Source of the DNA: Trichoplax adhaerens
Lineage: Eukaryota > Placozoa > Uniplacotomia > Trichoplacea > Trichoplacidae
Direction of reading: 5' to 3'
Assembly (NCBI RefSeq): GCF_000150275.1
Contig: NW_002060970.1
Coordinates: 102,791-166,790 of the forward strand
DNA length: 64,000 bases
Under the pieces are notes generated by a model. That model was not told the origin of the DNA. It worked only from the letters and a program-made list of their open reading frames with translations, and ran no database searches. Below are positions 46,004 to 59,191 of the stretch, piece by piece (position 1 is the first letter of the stretch; every line of letters starts with the position of its first letter). The position numbers were made by a program, and so were the translations under genes.

Positions 46004-49000
46004 TTACAGTCTTGACAAAAAGATTTTATCACTAAAGCTTACATCGGAGTTTGCTCGGCCGGAGTTCATTTTCTGGCTAGTTACTAATATTGCCTTCCTT
46101 CTGGTTGCTACCCATGCACTTTTAACCTAAAGTAATAGATCAATTTAAAGATTGTACTAAAGTGTTGTTTAAGAAAGAAACTATAACTGTCACAAATCAG
46201 AAATATAATCCATTCAATGTGCTGAAATTATTTACCAGCTATGTAATATACGCTTTCTTACCTCACGATTTAGAAGGCAGCTAAATATCAAGATGTGAAG
46301 ACCCTAGAAAACATTGAAATGCTTATTTAAGATGATTTAATGCTTTTGATAGCTATGATATCGAAACCTATAAAATTATGTATACTACAGCATAATGTTT
46401 GCAAATCTAAATATGATTTAGTCAGTATTTAAATACTATAATTCCTGGTATATCCATGAAGCGATCTATGAATGTTACTTTATATAAATTAATCGTTAAG
46501 CAGCAGAAATATAGAGTACCTGTAACGAATTGAATATGATAAACAAATAACTGTAAGCGGTAGGGTTGTATCCAATTGGAATTATCCCTAAACACCACGA
46601 TAATACAAGTATTGACCATAAAACGGCTGCAGCCTTAAATTCAGACCTAAATAACAACGTTTCCGAAATTATAAGTTAAACTTATCCGATGAATGGATTC
46701 TCATATTAAGAATATAAATTATGACAACGTTAAACTACTCTAATAGTAATCTGATGTTGTAAAAGGTGCGGTTCTATGGAATAGAAGCGGGCTAATGCAA
46801 ACAGATTTGATTTAGAAATATCTGTATGCAAGAGCAGAAATACAAATAAAGTGGTGTAAGATATCTTTCTAATTATTTTAATTAGCCTGTTGCTATAAGT
46901 AGTCAGAATGGAGAAATACTCGTATTAGTGAATTTTCCTACAACATCGATATTCCATTAAGGTTACAATTTAAATGGTACGCAATACTGTGATAAATGAA
47001 AGCCTAAACTTAGCACCATCATCGTAAATCTATGAGCTCTAGTAATTAAAATTTTTTCAGCCAAGAGCCTCTAATAGCTATCTTATTTCGATTATCATAC
47101 TTTTTAATGGCAAGACCTAATATTTCGGACTAGTTTTGCTGATATATTAATTATTTATCAACAGCATTTTCAATTAATTACATAGGTAAAAAACTAAGGG
47201 TCAACTAGTAGAAAGCAGCAGTCTTAAATTAAAAAATAGACAAACATACTTGATTTTAATCAGTTTATCATTTTTAGTCACATTTTCCGATGTGATTGAA
47301 GCGCGTTTAATGATTAGCTTCCTTAGCACTACCAGGAAAATGATGCTATTTGCCTATAAGATGCAAATTATGTATTAATACCTTCACAATTACACAAGTT
47401 TTGAACATTCAGCAATTTTTAACATTTTCAAGCTAAATGATCATAAATTCATAATAAATACCAAAGTTAAGATCAATATTGGAGTAAAGAGTGCCAAAAA
47501 CATGCTACTATTGTAAGATATCCAGCACCTGAAAAATAAAAATGCCCATAAATGAATGAGATATACTTATTCAAGTATATCGCGTTTAATTAAAATGTTA
47601 AGAAAATTAAATTGAAAAGTAGAAAATGTTAAATACTACGAAATCTATGCAGATTAAAGTAATAACCCTTCATCCAAGCCATATTGATTAATATGAGTAG
47701 CGACGGTTATTCCTACTATTAGTGTTGGTATACCTTAAATTCATGGTTGATAGAAAAGTACACTTAAGCTTATCATTTAAAGAACAGAACCTACGAAAAG
47801 TCGTTAAATATTCAAACTTGCGTTAAAGACTTACCCCATCCAATTATAAAATAAAACCTCGATTTATTACGTTGATAAATAGCTGCCGTTATCATAAAGT
47901 AGAAGTATAAGCCTTCGACTGATATCCAAGTTAAGGAAGCCAAATAAAATAGGTGAAACAAGATGGTCGATATCTTGCACAATACCTATTTAATAAAGTT
48001 GGATTCAATTAGCTCCATTGCTTTATAAATATTGAAACTAAATCTGTTACATAAATTATCGTATATTTTGATATTATTTTCCAAAATAGAACTTTATCTT
48101 TACAAGTATTGTGTAGTATCTATACGTTTTAAAATTAATAGCTGCTTACCTGCCCTTTAGATGTACTAATTCCCAAAATTAAGGACATTTGAGCGATTAA
48201 AATGGCTACGATCAGATTCTTTTGAATCAAAGATCTTTCAGTATTTAGACTAAAGATAGATTGGAAAAAATATAACGTTAATATGAAATTTCTTCGGATT
48301 TCTATTTTACAAATGCTTATAATATCTAATCCATATGCTAATCATATTTCAAACCTTAGATATAAATAAGTGACTAAGGTCACTATGAGAATAATGATGG
48401 AGGCACCAACAAAGACATATGCCAAGATCCGTAAAGCTTTTAATTTTCCACATGGTTCTATTATTTCAGTCTAAAAGATAGTTACTACCTTTAGAACTTA
48501 TTCAAGAGCTTTTAAATCACATTCAATTCACTTACTATATACTATAGCTAAACTGTATATTATCAATTAAATACTGCGCAAAACGACTTTATAAAATAAT
48601 ATACCTTAATATTATGTCGCTGTAAAGCAAAATGGGTCAAATGATTGCAAGAACAAACTGTATAATTTGCGGCTCTTTCAGCCACATGACATCCTTGAGA
48701 GGACCATTTACTGCCGAGAAGAAATTTAAATAAAGCATATCAAGATAATTAAACATTTCAGTATTTTTTCATTCATGCTTCCTAAAATTAAATACTCTGC
48801 AGTAAATAGCACTATTAATCTATTCCAAGCCATGGAATTGTTAGGTTATTATTATATTGAGAACAATATTCAATATACTTCATGAAGGAGAAATCTGTAG
48901 CTATCTGATCGGTATCGCAAGTTTTAAAAAGATTAAAAATTGTAAAATGACTCTAAATCGAACCTAAGTGTTAGATTCCAAAATACGCAAGTAAAATTGG

Positions 49001-52000
49001 ATGATTCATTCGCTGATTCATGATCAAATCGGTAGCGAAATTCTCTTTCATTTCCGTTAAATGCCGATTTAGGATAGACCGTACATGAAATAATAGCCGA
49101 TAAATTTCTGCAGTGTAAAATTAACCAAAATGATAATTTAATGATTAAAAGCTTTTAAATTTGCTAACACTAGATACATAGAAGTTGGTTCAACCCTATT
49201 AATTATCAAACCTTGTATTGGTGAAAACTTGATTTAATGTTGGCATAAGGCCGACGCTGATTACAACTTTGGAACCTAAAGCAAGCATTAAATGTGAAGC
49301 TCTCTAGTACCTTTTTCAATTTCCAACTATGATTTTAATTTAAACTTTCAGCAAAAGGATACTTCATCTCTGCTATAGTAAGAGTTATTCAAATTGTTAA
49401 GAAAAATGTAAACATCTGTTGCTAGACTGCCTTACCTGTGCTTATTGACCTATTCGATAAATTTAAGTTGATGCTTTTGTCCGAAGTATTATTTGCGACC
49501 AGTTTTGCTCTATATCCTTCAAATGTAGAATCAGGCTGAATGGCGGAAATATGCAATTCTAATTGAATCAAGATATTTTTATAAGAGAATTAAAATTCTG
49601 AAAATGGGTAAAAATTAAAAATAAATATACTGCTATTTGAATTAACAGTAATTGCCTATTATTTCCGATTTAATCACGATTTCTTGTCCAACTCGAAGAG
49701 TTTTCGCTATTTTAGCTTGCAAATCATCTGAAGCTGTAACTGCTGTTGTAAACAGCTGATTCTTAATCGTTGGATCCTATCAAATTAGTACAATAACATT
49801 CATAGTTAATACTACCTCTACATTTAGCACTTTTTAAAATAGATAACAATTATTAAGTGAGCTATATTGATAAATTTAATAGTAAATTTTTAAATTAATT
49901 TTAATTTATTTCAACGAACCGGTATACTTGCAACTTTAAGAGAAATTTTCCCTAATTCTCGATAATAAACCTTTAGAAAGGTAATAATAAAATATGAACA
50001 TTTAATAAAACTCGCTCGACATAATAATGTCTTACTTGGTGAACTCTATGCATGTTCGTTAAATTGTGCTTACTAACGCAGTACCGGCACATGTAAATAA
50101 ATTAGACTGATTTTTTAATGCATGAGTACGAATAGAGAATCTTGAAGGCGTTTAGTAAGATTTACCTTAATTCAATCTGATGTTAGAATACTAACAGATG
50201 ATACTCCAATTATTCAGTACAGTAGACAAATGAAACTATATTCTCAAAATATATTGCAATTGAAGAGTATTCCTAGCTTTTAACACCTTCATGTTTATAT
50301 TAGCTTACTTCTGTAAATTTAGTTTTGTAGGCTAAAGATGTGTTCTGAATTTGAGTTCTGGCTAAAATTTCTTCCAGATGGTTCATTTCCTGACTCAGAA
50401 CAGCTGGATTATCGCTTATGGTGTTTTGTTGCAATAAGATGATTCCCGTTTGAACAGAAATTGTGTTCTAAAGTGTATAATGGAAAGAATAGCTCTATTA
50501 AGAAATGTATTTTTCCTTCCCTCAAAAAAGTTAATGTTATGACTTCGATTTTAGTAAATGTATCTGTACTATAGAGAGTTCTGGATTTTCGATGACAATA
50601 TTTGCAAGTTATTAAAGCTTATATTGACTAAAATAGCACAATAAAAAGTTTGTCGTTAAATATATTACTGTATCTCCCTAACCATCATTAATTCTAAATC
50701 TTTGGCTTTCTACAAGGGCTGGTACTAACGAGAAAGCATACAATTAGAAACTCGTTACTTGACTTACATTTCCTGTCAAGATAGCTGAGGGAATACTTGT
50801 TCCTGTTAAGATTGTAAGTGATCATTTAAAATCAGTAGATCTTAATCTACTCTACGTTGGGCGTAGGATATTAGATTAATAGTTACTAAAAATAGAAGTT
50901 GTAAGTAACCTTACCGTTTACGATCGAAAAAGTCACTGGCTTGCTGGGGGTACACGCTAAAAATCGATTTATAAGGTTAGAATGTGATCGTGACATTAAA
51001 GCAAAGTTGGACTTTGCTATATTATATATCGTATATGCCATAAATACTACAGCTAATAGTGATATTTCGGTTTATTTTCGTAACTTAGATGTTGCATGAT
51101 ACTATTTCAGTCTATACCTCCAATATTAAAAGTCATAGAGCTATTGTCGGGATTATCGAGCCGGAAACCCCAGATTGATTTTTGACCAAAATTACCCTTG
51201 AAACGATCTATTCGGAGCATGGTAGTTGATCGTGCGTATGGAATTTCGTAAAAGTAAGGCGCTACTCCAAAAGAATAGCCACAAGCTGGTCTCCTAATAC
51301 TAACTTTATACCATAGCATACCGCCAATTTTATACAGGAAAAATCCAAATAGATTAACTCCATTGGATATAAGAATTAGCTGAAATGTGTTCGTCTACAT
51401 AAGTAAAGAAATGATTTTAAATTGGATTTACAGTTTTAAAATGGTAGAATATCGCCATTGATAGTCCTGATAGATATTGATTATTGCCTTCGTACCGTTC
51501 TCAGATTAACGTAATAATTATAGGGCGCTGGTAGCAAGTCTTGCCATGTAATGATAACCACCTGGCTAACGTTAAAGCTATCAACAGTCCTGTTAAACAA
51601 TCCATAATTTGTTGAACTAGGATTAGCACGCATATAATCTTGTAAAGCAGCAACATCGTTGGCAGCTCTTTTAAATATTCCTTTAGCTAATGCTGATTGA
51701 TCTTTAAGAGTATATTCGTGCATAAGGATGCCAGATGTCTTATATCCTCGAGCATCAGCATCAGAATAAAACGGAGCTATTATGGGGATATTTTTAGGAG
51801 AAGGAAAGGTTAACGGATAAGGATTTTCATATTTCTTGCCAAAGCTGACATATCCATTGACCGATATCTAAGATCATTGATGTAAAATGAAAATCGATAA
51901 ATAATCACTCGAAAACACTCAATCTAGAGTTAGTACGATTTCATTACACCGAAAAATTGAAACCTACGTAGAGATTTTTATAACATGACCCTTCGATTGG

Positions 52001-54077
52001 GATTTCATCCTTTAATGGTAAGCTTACAACATCATCTCTTCCGCTACCGTGTACGGTCTCCTCGTAAATAATAGTATAGAAATCTACAAACCATAAGAAA
52101 GTAAGGATAGGTTAAGGCTTTAATCAATCCTCGAATCGATGTCGATGTGACTATTTTGAAGCGTTGTTCATTCTAACCTTCGCAGTAAGTACCATTGCCG
52201 TGGTAGCCTTCCCTACACTGGCATCGAAATGAACCAGGTACGTTTGTACAGCTAGCATCTGCTGAGCAAGAACTGGTAATTTTGCATTCATCAATATCTA
52301 TTATAAGAAGATTTAGAAAGAAAATATTATGTCGGACTTATGCAACTTGGAGATACTAGTCTATAGACATGGAAAGAATTTGCCACTCATTCCAATTATT
52401 CGAAATATTTAACCGATTTAAGATGGCACAAACCGGTATCGCAGTTTTTTCCAGTCCATCCAGGATTGCAATTACATGAATATTCCTCTTTAGTCTTATT
52501 ACATTTACCGTGTATACACGGATTAGGCAAGCAAATATTATTTTCTATAAATTGAATTAATATTTTGAATTCGTTCCGTTCTCAATTATTTTAGCATCAT
52601 TTAATAAATAATAATTTCAATATTCGATCATGACTAAGGCAGGATTTTATGCAGTAATGAAATTTATTTGAAAACTACCTTCACAAGTACAATTAGAATT
52701 ATTTGGTATTGGAACACAAGAACTACCAGTACATGCGTTGCTTAAGCACTCGTCGATATCTACAGAAATTAAAAAAAATTGATAAGTGATTCAGCAATTT
52801 CTAACTATCCATTAAATAGTCATACACACAAAATATCTAAGTAGAGAAAATACTTTTCAAACCTCCATTTGTAAAATAAGATGAATTAGTTAACGAGTTA
52901 TCTAATCGAAAGGCCCAAGTCGATTTTAGGCCAAAGTTTCCATTATAGCGATCAATCCTTAACATTGTGGTCGATCGAGAATAGCTGATTTCATGATAGT
53001 AAGGTGTAACACCAAAGGAGTAACCGCTAGTAGGACGTTGAATACTCACTCTATACCATAACATTTTACCAATATCGAAGTGAAATATTGAGAATAAATT
53101 AACACCATTGGAAATTAATATCAGTTGAAAGGTATTGGTCTAAAGTGGCAGAAAAGTTTGAGGATGTTTTAGTTAAAATTCTTTAATTAAGGGCAAAGCT
53201 GCATTATACCTATACTAATATAATACTAATTGTAGCATGGCGGAACTTGAATATTAGTATTACTATCGCATTATGCTTATTCAAGTAAATCTAATTGCAT
53301 CAAGTTTGCATTCGGTGTTTAAAGTAATTGTTTCTTTTAATAGCTTAAAATAGAACATTTACCGTATTAGCTGCAACATAATAGGTATAAGGAGAAGGTA
53401 ATAAACCATGCCAAGTAATGACTATAACATGGTTTGCTTGAAATCGATTGACGATATTATTGAATACACCATACGTGTTGCTGCTTGGATTATTTTTGAC
53501 ATACGTTTGAAAGTGAGCTATATCGTTGGTTGCCCTTTGTAAGACTTTATTTGTTTGTGTAGAATTTTCCAGTAAGAGATACTCTTGCATGTAAATTCCG
53601 GAGGACTTATAACCACGAGCATCCGCGTCAGCAAAGAATGGAGCTATGATCGGAATATCTTTCGGTGAAGGAAATACTGACGGATAGATGGTTTTATACT
53701 TTTTTCCCAGGCAAACATAGCCATTGACAGAGACCTAAATTTTAGCAGTAAAATTTTTTTAGAACATAAACAATAGATATCCAAGACGGAAATTGTTTAC
53801 TATGGACCTATCTACAGGAACATCTTCATTATTTTCTAATACTTATGATGAATTTATATAAAATAGCAATAATTATTGAAATGTTGCATCTTACATATAA
53901 CTGTTTAAAGCATGAATTGATGAAATTGATATTCTTCTTTAAAGGAAAGGCAGCAAGTTCATCATCTGCATTTCCAAAAAAAGCATCTCCAGCTTGTAAG
54001 CCATAGGGATAAGGTGTAAAAGCTATCATTTTTAATACCAAGATAGTATTGAAAAGCATTATTACGTACCGTACCAC
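46004..54077 (-). CDS. Adhesion GPCR with two NIDO domains and three EGF modules
   Basis: Exons on minus: 54077-53895, 53734-53363, 53139-52863, 52759-52679, 52544-52434, 52297-52178, 52083-51968, 51867-51496, 51394-51118, 50956-50915, 50802-50768, 50467-50309, 49776-49656, 49558-49436, 49275-49212, 49107-48964, 48710-48605, 48470-48355, 48234-48150, 47985-47835, 47733-47667, 47528-47462, 47353-47250, 46646-46520, 46303-46262, 46126-46004. Sum 3585 bases, 1194 residues, in frame from ATG to TAA. Order: signal peptide ([19 protein letters not shown]), NIDO1 ([34 protein letters not shown]), EGF ([12 protein letters not shown]), EGF ([10 protein letters not shown]), calcium-binding-type EGF ([11 protein letters not shown]), NIDO2 (same landmarks), Thr/Ser linker, GAIN, GPS ([26 protein letters not shown]), 7TM (SLTWISVEG in TM3, LSWCLGIIP in TM6) and a basic tail. 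One intron (49655) has an apparent GC donor. NIDO and EGF modules are typical of matrix and basement-membrane proteins, so a matrix-sensing adhesion receptor is inferred. The tail may instead splice at 46043. Confidence 0.92.
51118..53139 (-). repeat. Internal duplication of the NIDO-coding exons
   Basis: NIDO1 and NIDO2 share exon sizes: 372 and 372 bases (53734-53363 and 51867-51496), then 277 and 277 (53139-52863 and 51394-51118), with the same phases 0-0 and 0-1. Proteins align without gaps in long parts (APF(F/Y)(A/S)[17 protein letters not shown]). The first exon differs because NIDO1 carries the signal peptide while NIDO2 starts in phase 1 after an EGF. This indicates segmental duplication of the domain. 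Confidence 0.85.
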
Positions 54078-54689
54078 ATCAGAAATAGAATTAATTATTT
54101 TTAGAATATCCTCCTATTAGATTATGGCACATCATGTAAATGGTTCTCAAACCGAATTGCAATTAAATTCACCAACTATATTATAGTAATATGCAGGATT
54201 ACCTATTAGTAAAATCTTATGCAGTCATTAAATGTTGGTAAAAGTGAAGCAAACAGCTGATCAGTACTAAAACTTTTAGCACTATGGAATGAAAGGTATG
54301 CTTTGATCCCTTAATTTAATGCATACGATTCAAAGGGTTAATTTTGATTGTAATTTATTGTTTTCATTTGTCAACTGACGATATGCCAATCGATGAATCA
54401 TGCTATTTACAAAGCCCATTATAAAAATCGCCTTTATACGAGAAACTCATAGTCTGAAGTCAATATTATTTAATTATCGACATTACTTCATCACACAGGA
54501 AGAGATTCTACTGGCAGCTTTTCGTAATAATTAGAAACGTATTTCCTTCGATCTTTTATGCAATATCTACGTCCTATTCATAGTATTTGTGACGAATTAG
54601 TAGATTTGCTTCCTACACATTTTTAAGGATTCGGAAATTTCTAACCACTTGCAGAAAATTTTAATTTATATTTTAGAAATGATCGAGCA

Positions 54690-55610
54690 CAGTCTACCCT
54701 ATCGGTTGACTATTTGCAACTGCTAATTTTAAGCTTCATAACTGTTCATGTACACCAGCTCACGGATTTCCAATAAAACTACTCTAAACATGAATACACT
54801 ATATACAAAAATGAACGCTGTAGTAGGGTCTAGCTAGATATTACTAGATTTTGATTTGTTCAAATTATAAAGTGATAACTATATAATGAAGAAAGCAGCA
54901 ATACAGTTACAAGCAGTAACAGGTTTCTGACAAAGCTACTCCAATCATGAATATATCCCAAAAGAAGCATGTAGTAGGTTCTAGATGTTACTATATCTTT
55001 TGATGCTCAAATCAAATAACAAACAACAATAGTTTTGTAATAAATTACTAAACCGCTCTATAGTTTACCGCCGTCTGTAAATTTGCATTGAATAGCATGA
55101 CACGTCGATTCTTATAAAGCTACTCTAATTACGAACATGTGCCAAAATGTACTTTATAGAAGGCTCGAGATATTACTCCGTCTTGTTATATTCAAACCAA
55201 ACAAATCAATAGCTTTGTAATTAGACACTAAACTGCGCTATAGATTAACGTCATTAGTAAATTTACATTGAATATTATGGCGCTTAGGTTCTGACAAAGT
55301 TACTCCAATCATGAATACGAGTGCGTACCGAAATGAACTCTTTAGTAGGCTCCAGATATTACTGTATTTTGTTATGCTCAAATTAAAAAATACTAGCTAC
55401 GTAATAAGCGACTAAATTGGACTATAGTTTACCGCCATTAGTAAATTTACATTGAATTGCATGCCATGTAGGTTCTGACTAAGCTACTCCAATCACGAAT
55501 ACATACCAGACTGAATTCTGTTGAAGATTTAGGATATTACTGTATCTTGACATGAGTAGGTTCTAGCTATTAAGTAATCGCTTTGTATTAAACTATTAAA
55601 AAGCCCTAAA
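54690..55610 (+). repeat. Diverged tandem repeat, period ~182 bp
   Basis: The landmark TTCTGACAAAGCTACTCCAATCATGAAT recurs with changes at about 54768, 54926, 55109, 55291 and 55474 (spacing 158, 183, 182, 183). Each unit continues with a GTAGGNTCTAGATATTACT block, a TTTGTAAT block, and GTAAATTTACATTGAAT. No coding potential. It lies upstream of the NIDO/EGF receptor gene. Confidence 0.8.
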
Positions 55611-57176
55611 GCTACTGCCAGCTGGATAATCATACAAAGCTTCTTCTGTCATGAAATAGAAGATAGAAAATTAGATGAGTTAAATAACAGTAGAGTGCTT
55701 TCATGATTTCAGCTAGATGCTAATAGTTTTCATTTCTTTTGAAGCTGTCCATGCTGGAGGTTTGTGCAGGTAATCTATTCAATTACATTGTACAGTCCAT
55801 TGCATTTAGAATTGCAACAATTGTAGTTTTCAGGTCGTTTTGTATTTGGTTGATAATAAAAAATAATCGTCTAAAAGCTTTGATTCAAGTTGATAACGAC
55901 AAAATGGAGCCGACGCATACTTTTATTCTTAATTATCAATCCTTCAACGGGTTACTAAGTAACCATTCTGTGATACTTCAAATTTTTGAGACAAAACTAA
56001 CAAAAGCGAGATAAGCACAAGTTTCATGGGAAGAATGTTACTGTCTAGCTCGCCTGTAGTAAGGTAATGACATGGTTGTTGAGCTATTTTACTGGCTATG
56101 ATGGTACTTCATGAATTTGAAAGGATCTATAGATCAATTATTCTTTCTTGAATGTCTTCACTTCGTAACGAAGTTTAATTAATATATTCTATACAATTTA
56201 ATGTAGGAAAATCATCAGCTAAAGTGAATAAAGTTGATGAATTAACTTTTAATTTTTTTCTATTTTATCTCTCACTTTTTTACGAATCCCTTCATTCCAA
56301 AGTGCCGTAATAATACTTATACCTTATAGCAAAATACTCTAAAATAGACATTATTTTATCTCTGCAAGGCGCTCCTAATTCTAGGTGTAAAATGATGACA
56401 GTTGTGATTTGTGTCCTTGTACTATTTGAAAATGAATTTATGGGAAGATTTAATTTGATTTTCTCTTAGGTACATCCGTTAATTAAATTTAATTTTAAGC
56501 CGAGTTAAGATTGAAGTGCAAAGATACTAGGGCTAATTGTTTGCTCCACTAAATTGAAAGATATCCTAAAATAGAAAATCACAGAATCGAAACTTGTTCT
56601 AGAAATAAATTGAAAATATAAAATATCACTTGTTGAATGCTTGAAAGCACTCTTGCATCCATTAAACAACTATACAATTATCTATCAAATATCTTATACA
56701 ACTAGAATTGTAATAATATCATCAAAGCTGTAATATCATAGTGAATGTTAATGCTACCATTGATATATAGCGTAGATGCCATAGCAATTGATATTAGAAG
56801 ACTGCAATAAAGTTATAATCAGGATTATCACAATTGGTGTTGGTCAAATATTTTACATGTCAGGTTGTAATAACTTTAATTTTAAATGTCAACTCATTTG
56901 AGTTATGCAAAGAATGCAATACAGGCAATAACTTACAGTTCGAAGCAGAAATGAGCCGGTGACAAGAACCAAGGTAAAATATAAATATCTGTATGTGTAT
57001 TAGAATTAGTATTAATTGTTAATCAATTTGGAATAGGCAATGCAAAGACATGAAAATATGCACGTAAAATTTTTTATGCCGGTCAATTGATGGCCTATAA
57101 ACTTCTTTAAAGTAAAACCAGTATAATTCGAATACTTGATTATCGTGCGTAAATAGATTATTTTGAAGCTGAATTT
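55611..57176. other. Intergenic, nothing recognised
   Basis: AT-rich. ORF 55739-56014 (plus) has some hydrophobic stretches but no known motif and no splice context. Confidence 0.4.
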
Positions 57177-57181
57177 GCTAA

Positions 57182-57732
57182 TGCTACGGTGTTGCCTTGT
57201 CATTAGGATAGTTTAATAAGTACAGTAGGAGCAAGTATGAAGAATATCCATATTTGTAGTGCTAGCTAAGATAAGTAATGCCTTAACGTGGATGTGGTTT
57301 GTAAAATTTCATACATAATTGATATTGATTGTTATTGTGTGATAGATAGCAGTAAGATGATTCAAGTTCTAGTTGATGATAACTGAATTAGACAACCTAC
57401 GAGCTTAGATTAAGATTAAGTATGAGTAAGAGATTCAAAATATTTACTGATAGAAAAGCTATGTAACGAATATCTCAGTTTGAGATGTTTCTTCTAGTAA
57501 GGTATAATAATAATACTGTTGTTGTTTGCAAATTAGACGGTTCCTATATAAACGGGAACATTTGAGTTGAGTGGTATAGTAAAAAGTTGTAGATGTATCT
57601 TTGCTAATAAAAGTTTTATCTTTACAGTATTTTGCTGTGTGTGTTAAACGTTAAGTAAAAGGAAGTTTAAGTCAGCAGCAACTTATAGACTTTTACTGTA
57701 CGTTACCTAGTCGCAGAAGTGAAATTGTGACA
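57182..57732 (+). mobile_element. Solo LTR, family B copy 1 (TSD GCTAA)
   Basis: 551 bases, TGCTACGGTGTTGCC...AAATTGTGACA, flanked by GCTAA at 57177-57181 and 57733-57737. It contains TATATAAACGGGAAC and, further on, AATAAAAGTTTTATC, fitting U3-R-U5 in plus orientation. Its ends resemble family A (TGTTACGGTGTT, TGTGACA), but the middle differs. Reverse-oriented copy at 60553-62920. Confidence 0.85.
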
Positions 57733-57737
57733 GCTAA

Positions 57738-58734
57738 TGATTACTTTGTAACTTACCCAAAAGTGTAGGAAATTATAGCGATAGAAACGTCGAGTCATGA
57801 TTTTTTTCAACTTTGTAAAATGTTGTAAGAAAATCAATATCAAGAACTTACTATTGCAGTAAACTAATTCTAGATGTATACGTGCATACATATATATATA
57901 TATACTGTAATGTTGGAACTATGAATAGCCAAATGATTGCTTTTTGTCGCCTATTTACTCAAACAGGAGTTGCGTAAATCACAATACAGGCAACTGTGTG
58001 TTTAATCAAAATATTTCTGAGATGAAGCACGTGATAATTACAATGCTTACATCTATAAATGTATAGAAGTAATTATAATATGTTAATTACTATTGATTAA
58101 TTTTAATTAAGCAAATAATTTACACTATAAATAAGAATAAAATTAAGAATAAACACCTTTCAGCCTTATAATACAAACGCATGAATGATTCATAATAAAT
58201 AATACCAAAATAATGCATAATGTGCAGGATATTGTAAAACGATTGAAGCTTGGTAGTTTCAGTGATAAAGGCCATTTTGAAAGTACTATTCCGGTAATAC
58301 ACTTTTAATAAGATTTGAAGGAGTTGACCAAAGATGTTACTTAGTAACTATTTTCAAGCGGATCTAATAGAAAGTTTGTACTAATCCAATTTGATAATCA
58401 TTCATAGAAGGTCTAATAATTAATTATATAATTATTATGCATGTAACTCAATTTTATGGCCGTGATAGTAGTTACTAACCATAAAATTTAGAAAGTTGCC
58501 TGTAAGAATTTATAATTTACAAGGAAAAAAATATTTTACTATTTTAATTTTAAATTAGAATACCTCGTAATTGTTACAAATTAAACACATAATATGATTT
58601 CATAGTTAATCTAATAATCTTTGATTTTACTATTGGAAATTAAAATTTCATAAGCTAACGATATTATTAAATCTTAATTGTAAAGAAAGGCATATGACAT
58701 TATATCTAATAAAGATTATCTCATTGTTACAAAA
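57738..58734. other. Intergenic, nothing recognised
   Basis: AT-rich spacer between two LTR copies. Contains a (TA) run near 57891-57905. No exon or RNA gene supported. Confidence 0.4.
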
Positions 58735-59191
58735 CAGCATTGCAATAAGATAACGTAATCCACAATCAATCAGTCGATTCCCTGAACTACGTATCAGGGA
58801 GCAGTATCTACTCTTTCAGGAACACTTTTCTTATACTAGTAGACTACAAAAAGACTTAGACGCCTCGTATCTTACGTTAAACACTAATCATAAGAGCCAA
58901 CTTTATTACACTATTTATCGCATTTATATACTCCTTTACAATAGCAAAGACATCCTAGTTAGTAATATTAACGTTGAAACCTGATAATGAATCAAAAGCA
59001 AATTTTATCTACTGCTACCTAATGAAGCCAACAGTATTTACGAACATAGCCATCAAATGACTAGTACAAAATTATCAGCTTACAATATATTCTAAATTAG
59101 AAACTCTTCATATAAGGGTAAATCAACAAAATTATCCCAACGTAGATAATTCTACTGTAATCTCGATATTACCGTGTGTAAATAATAAACA
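58735..59191 (-). mobile_element. LTR-like repeat, family F copy 3
   Basis: Minus-oriented copy: reverse complement starts near 59191 and ends TGTTTTGTAACA at 58735. It matches 10435-11076 through the TTACGTTATCTTATTGCAA block, the GTATATAAATGCG TATA-like block and the GGGATAATTTTGTTGATTTAC block. No target duplication recognised. Outer edge at 59191 is uncertain. Confidence 0.6.

Noticed and set aside
46422-46619. 65-codon minus ORF in the NIDO receptor
   Set aside because: Another frame over the TM6 exon (46646-46520); the receptor frame matches family motifs.
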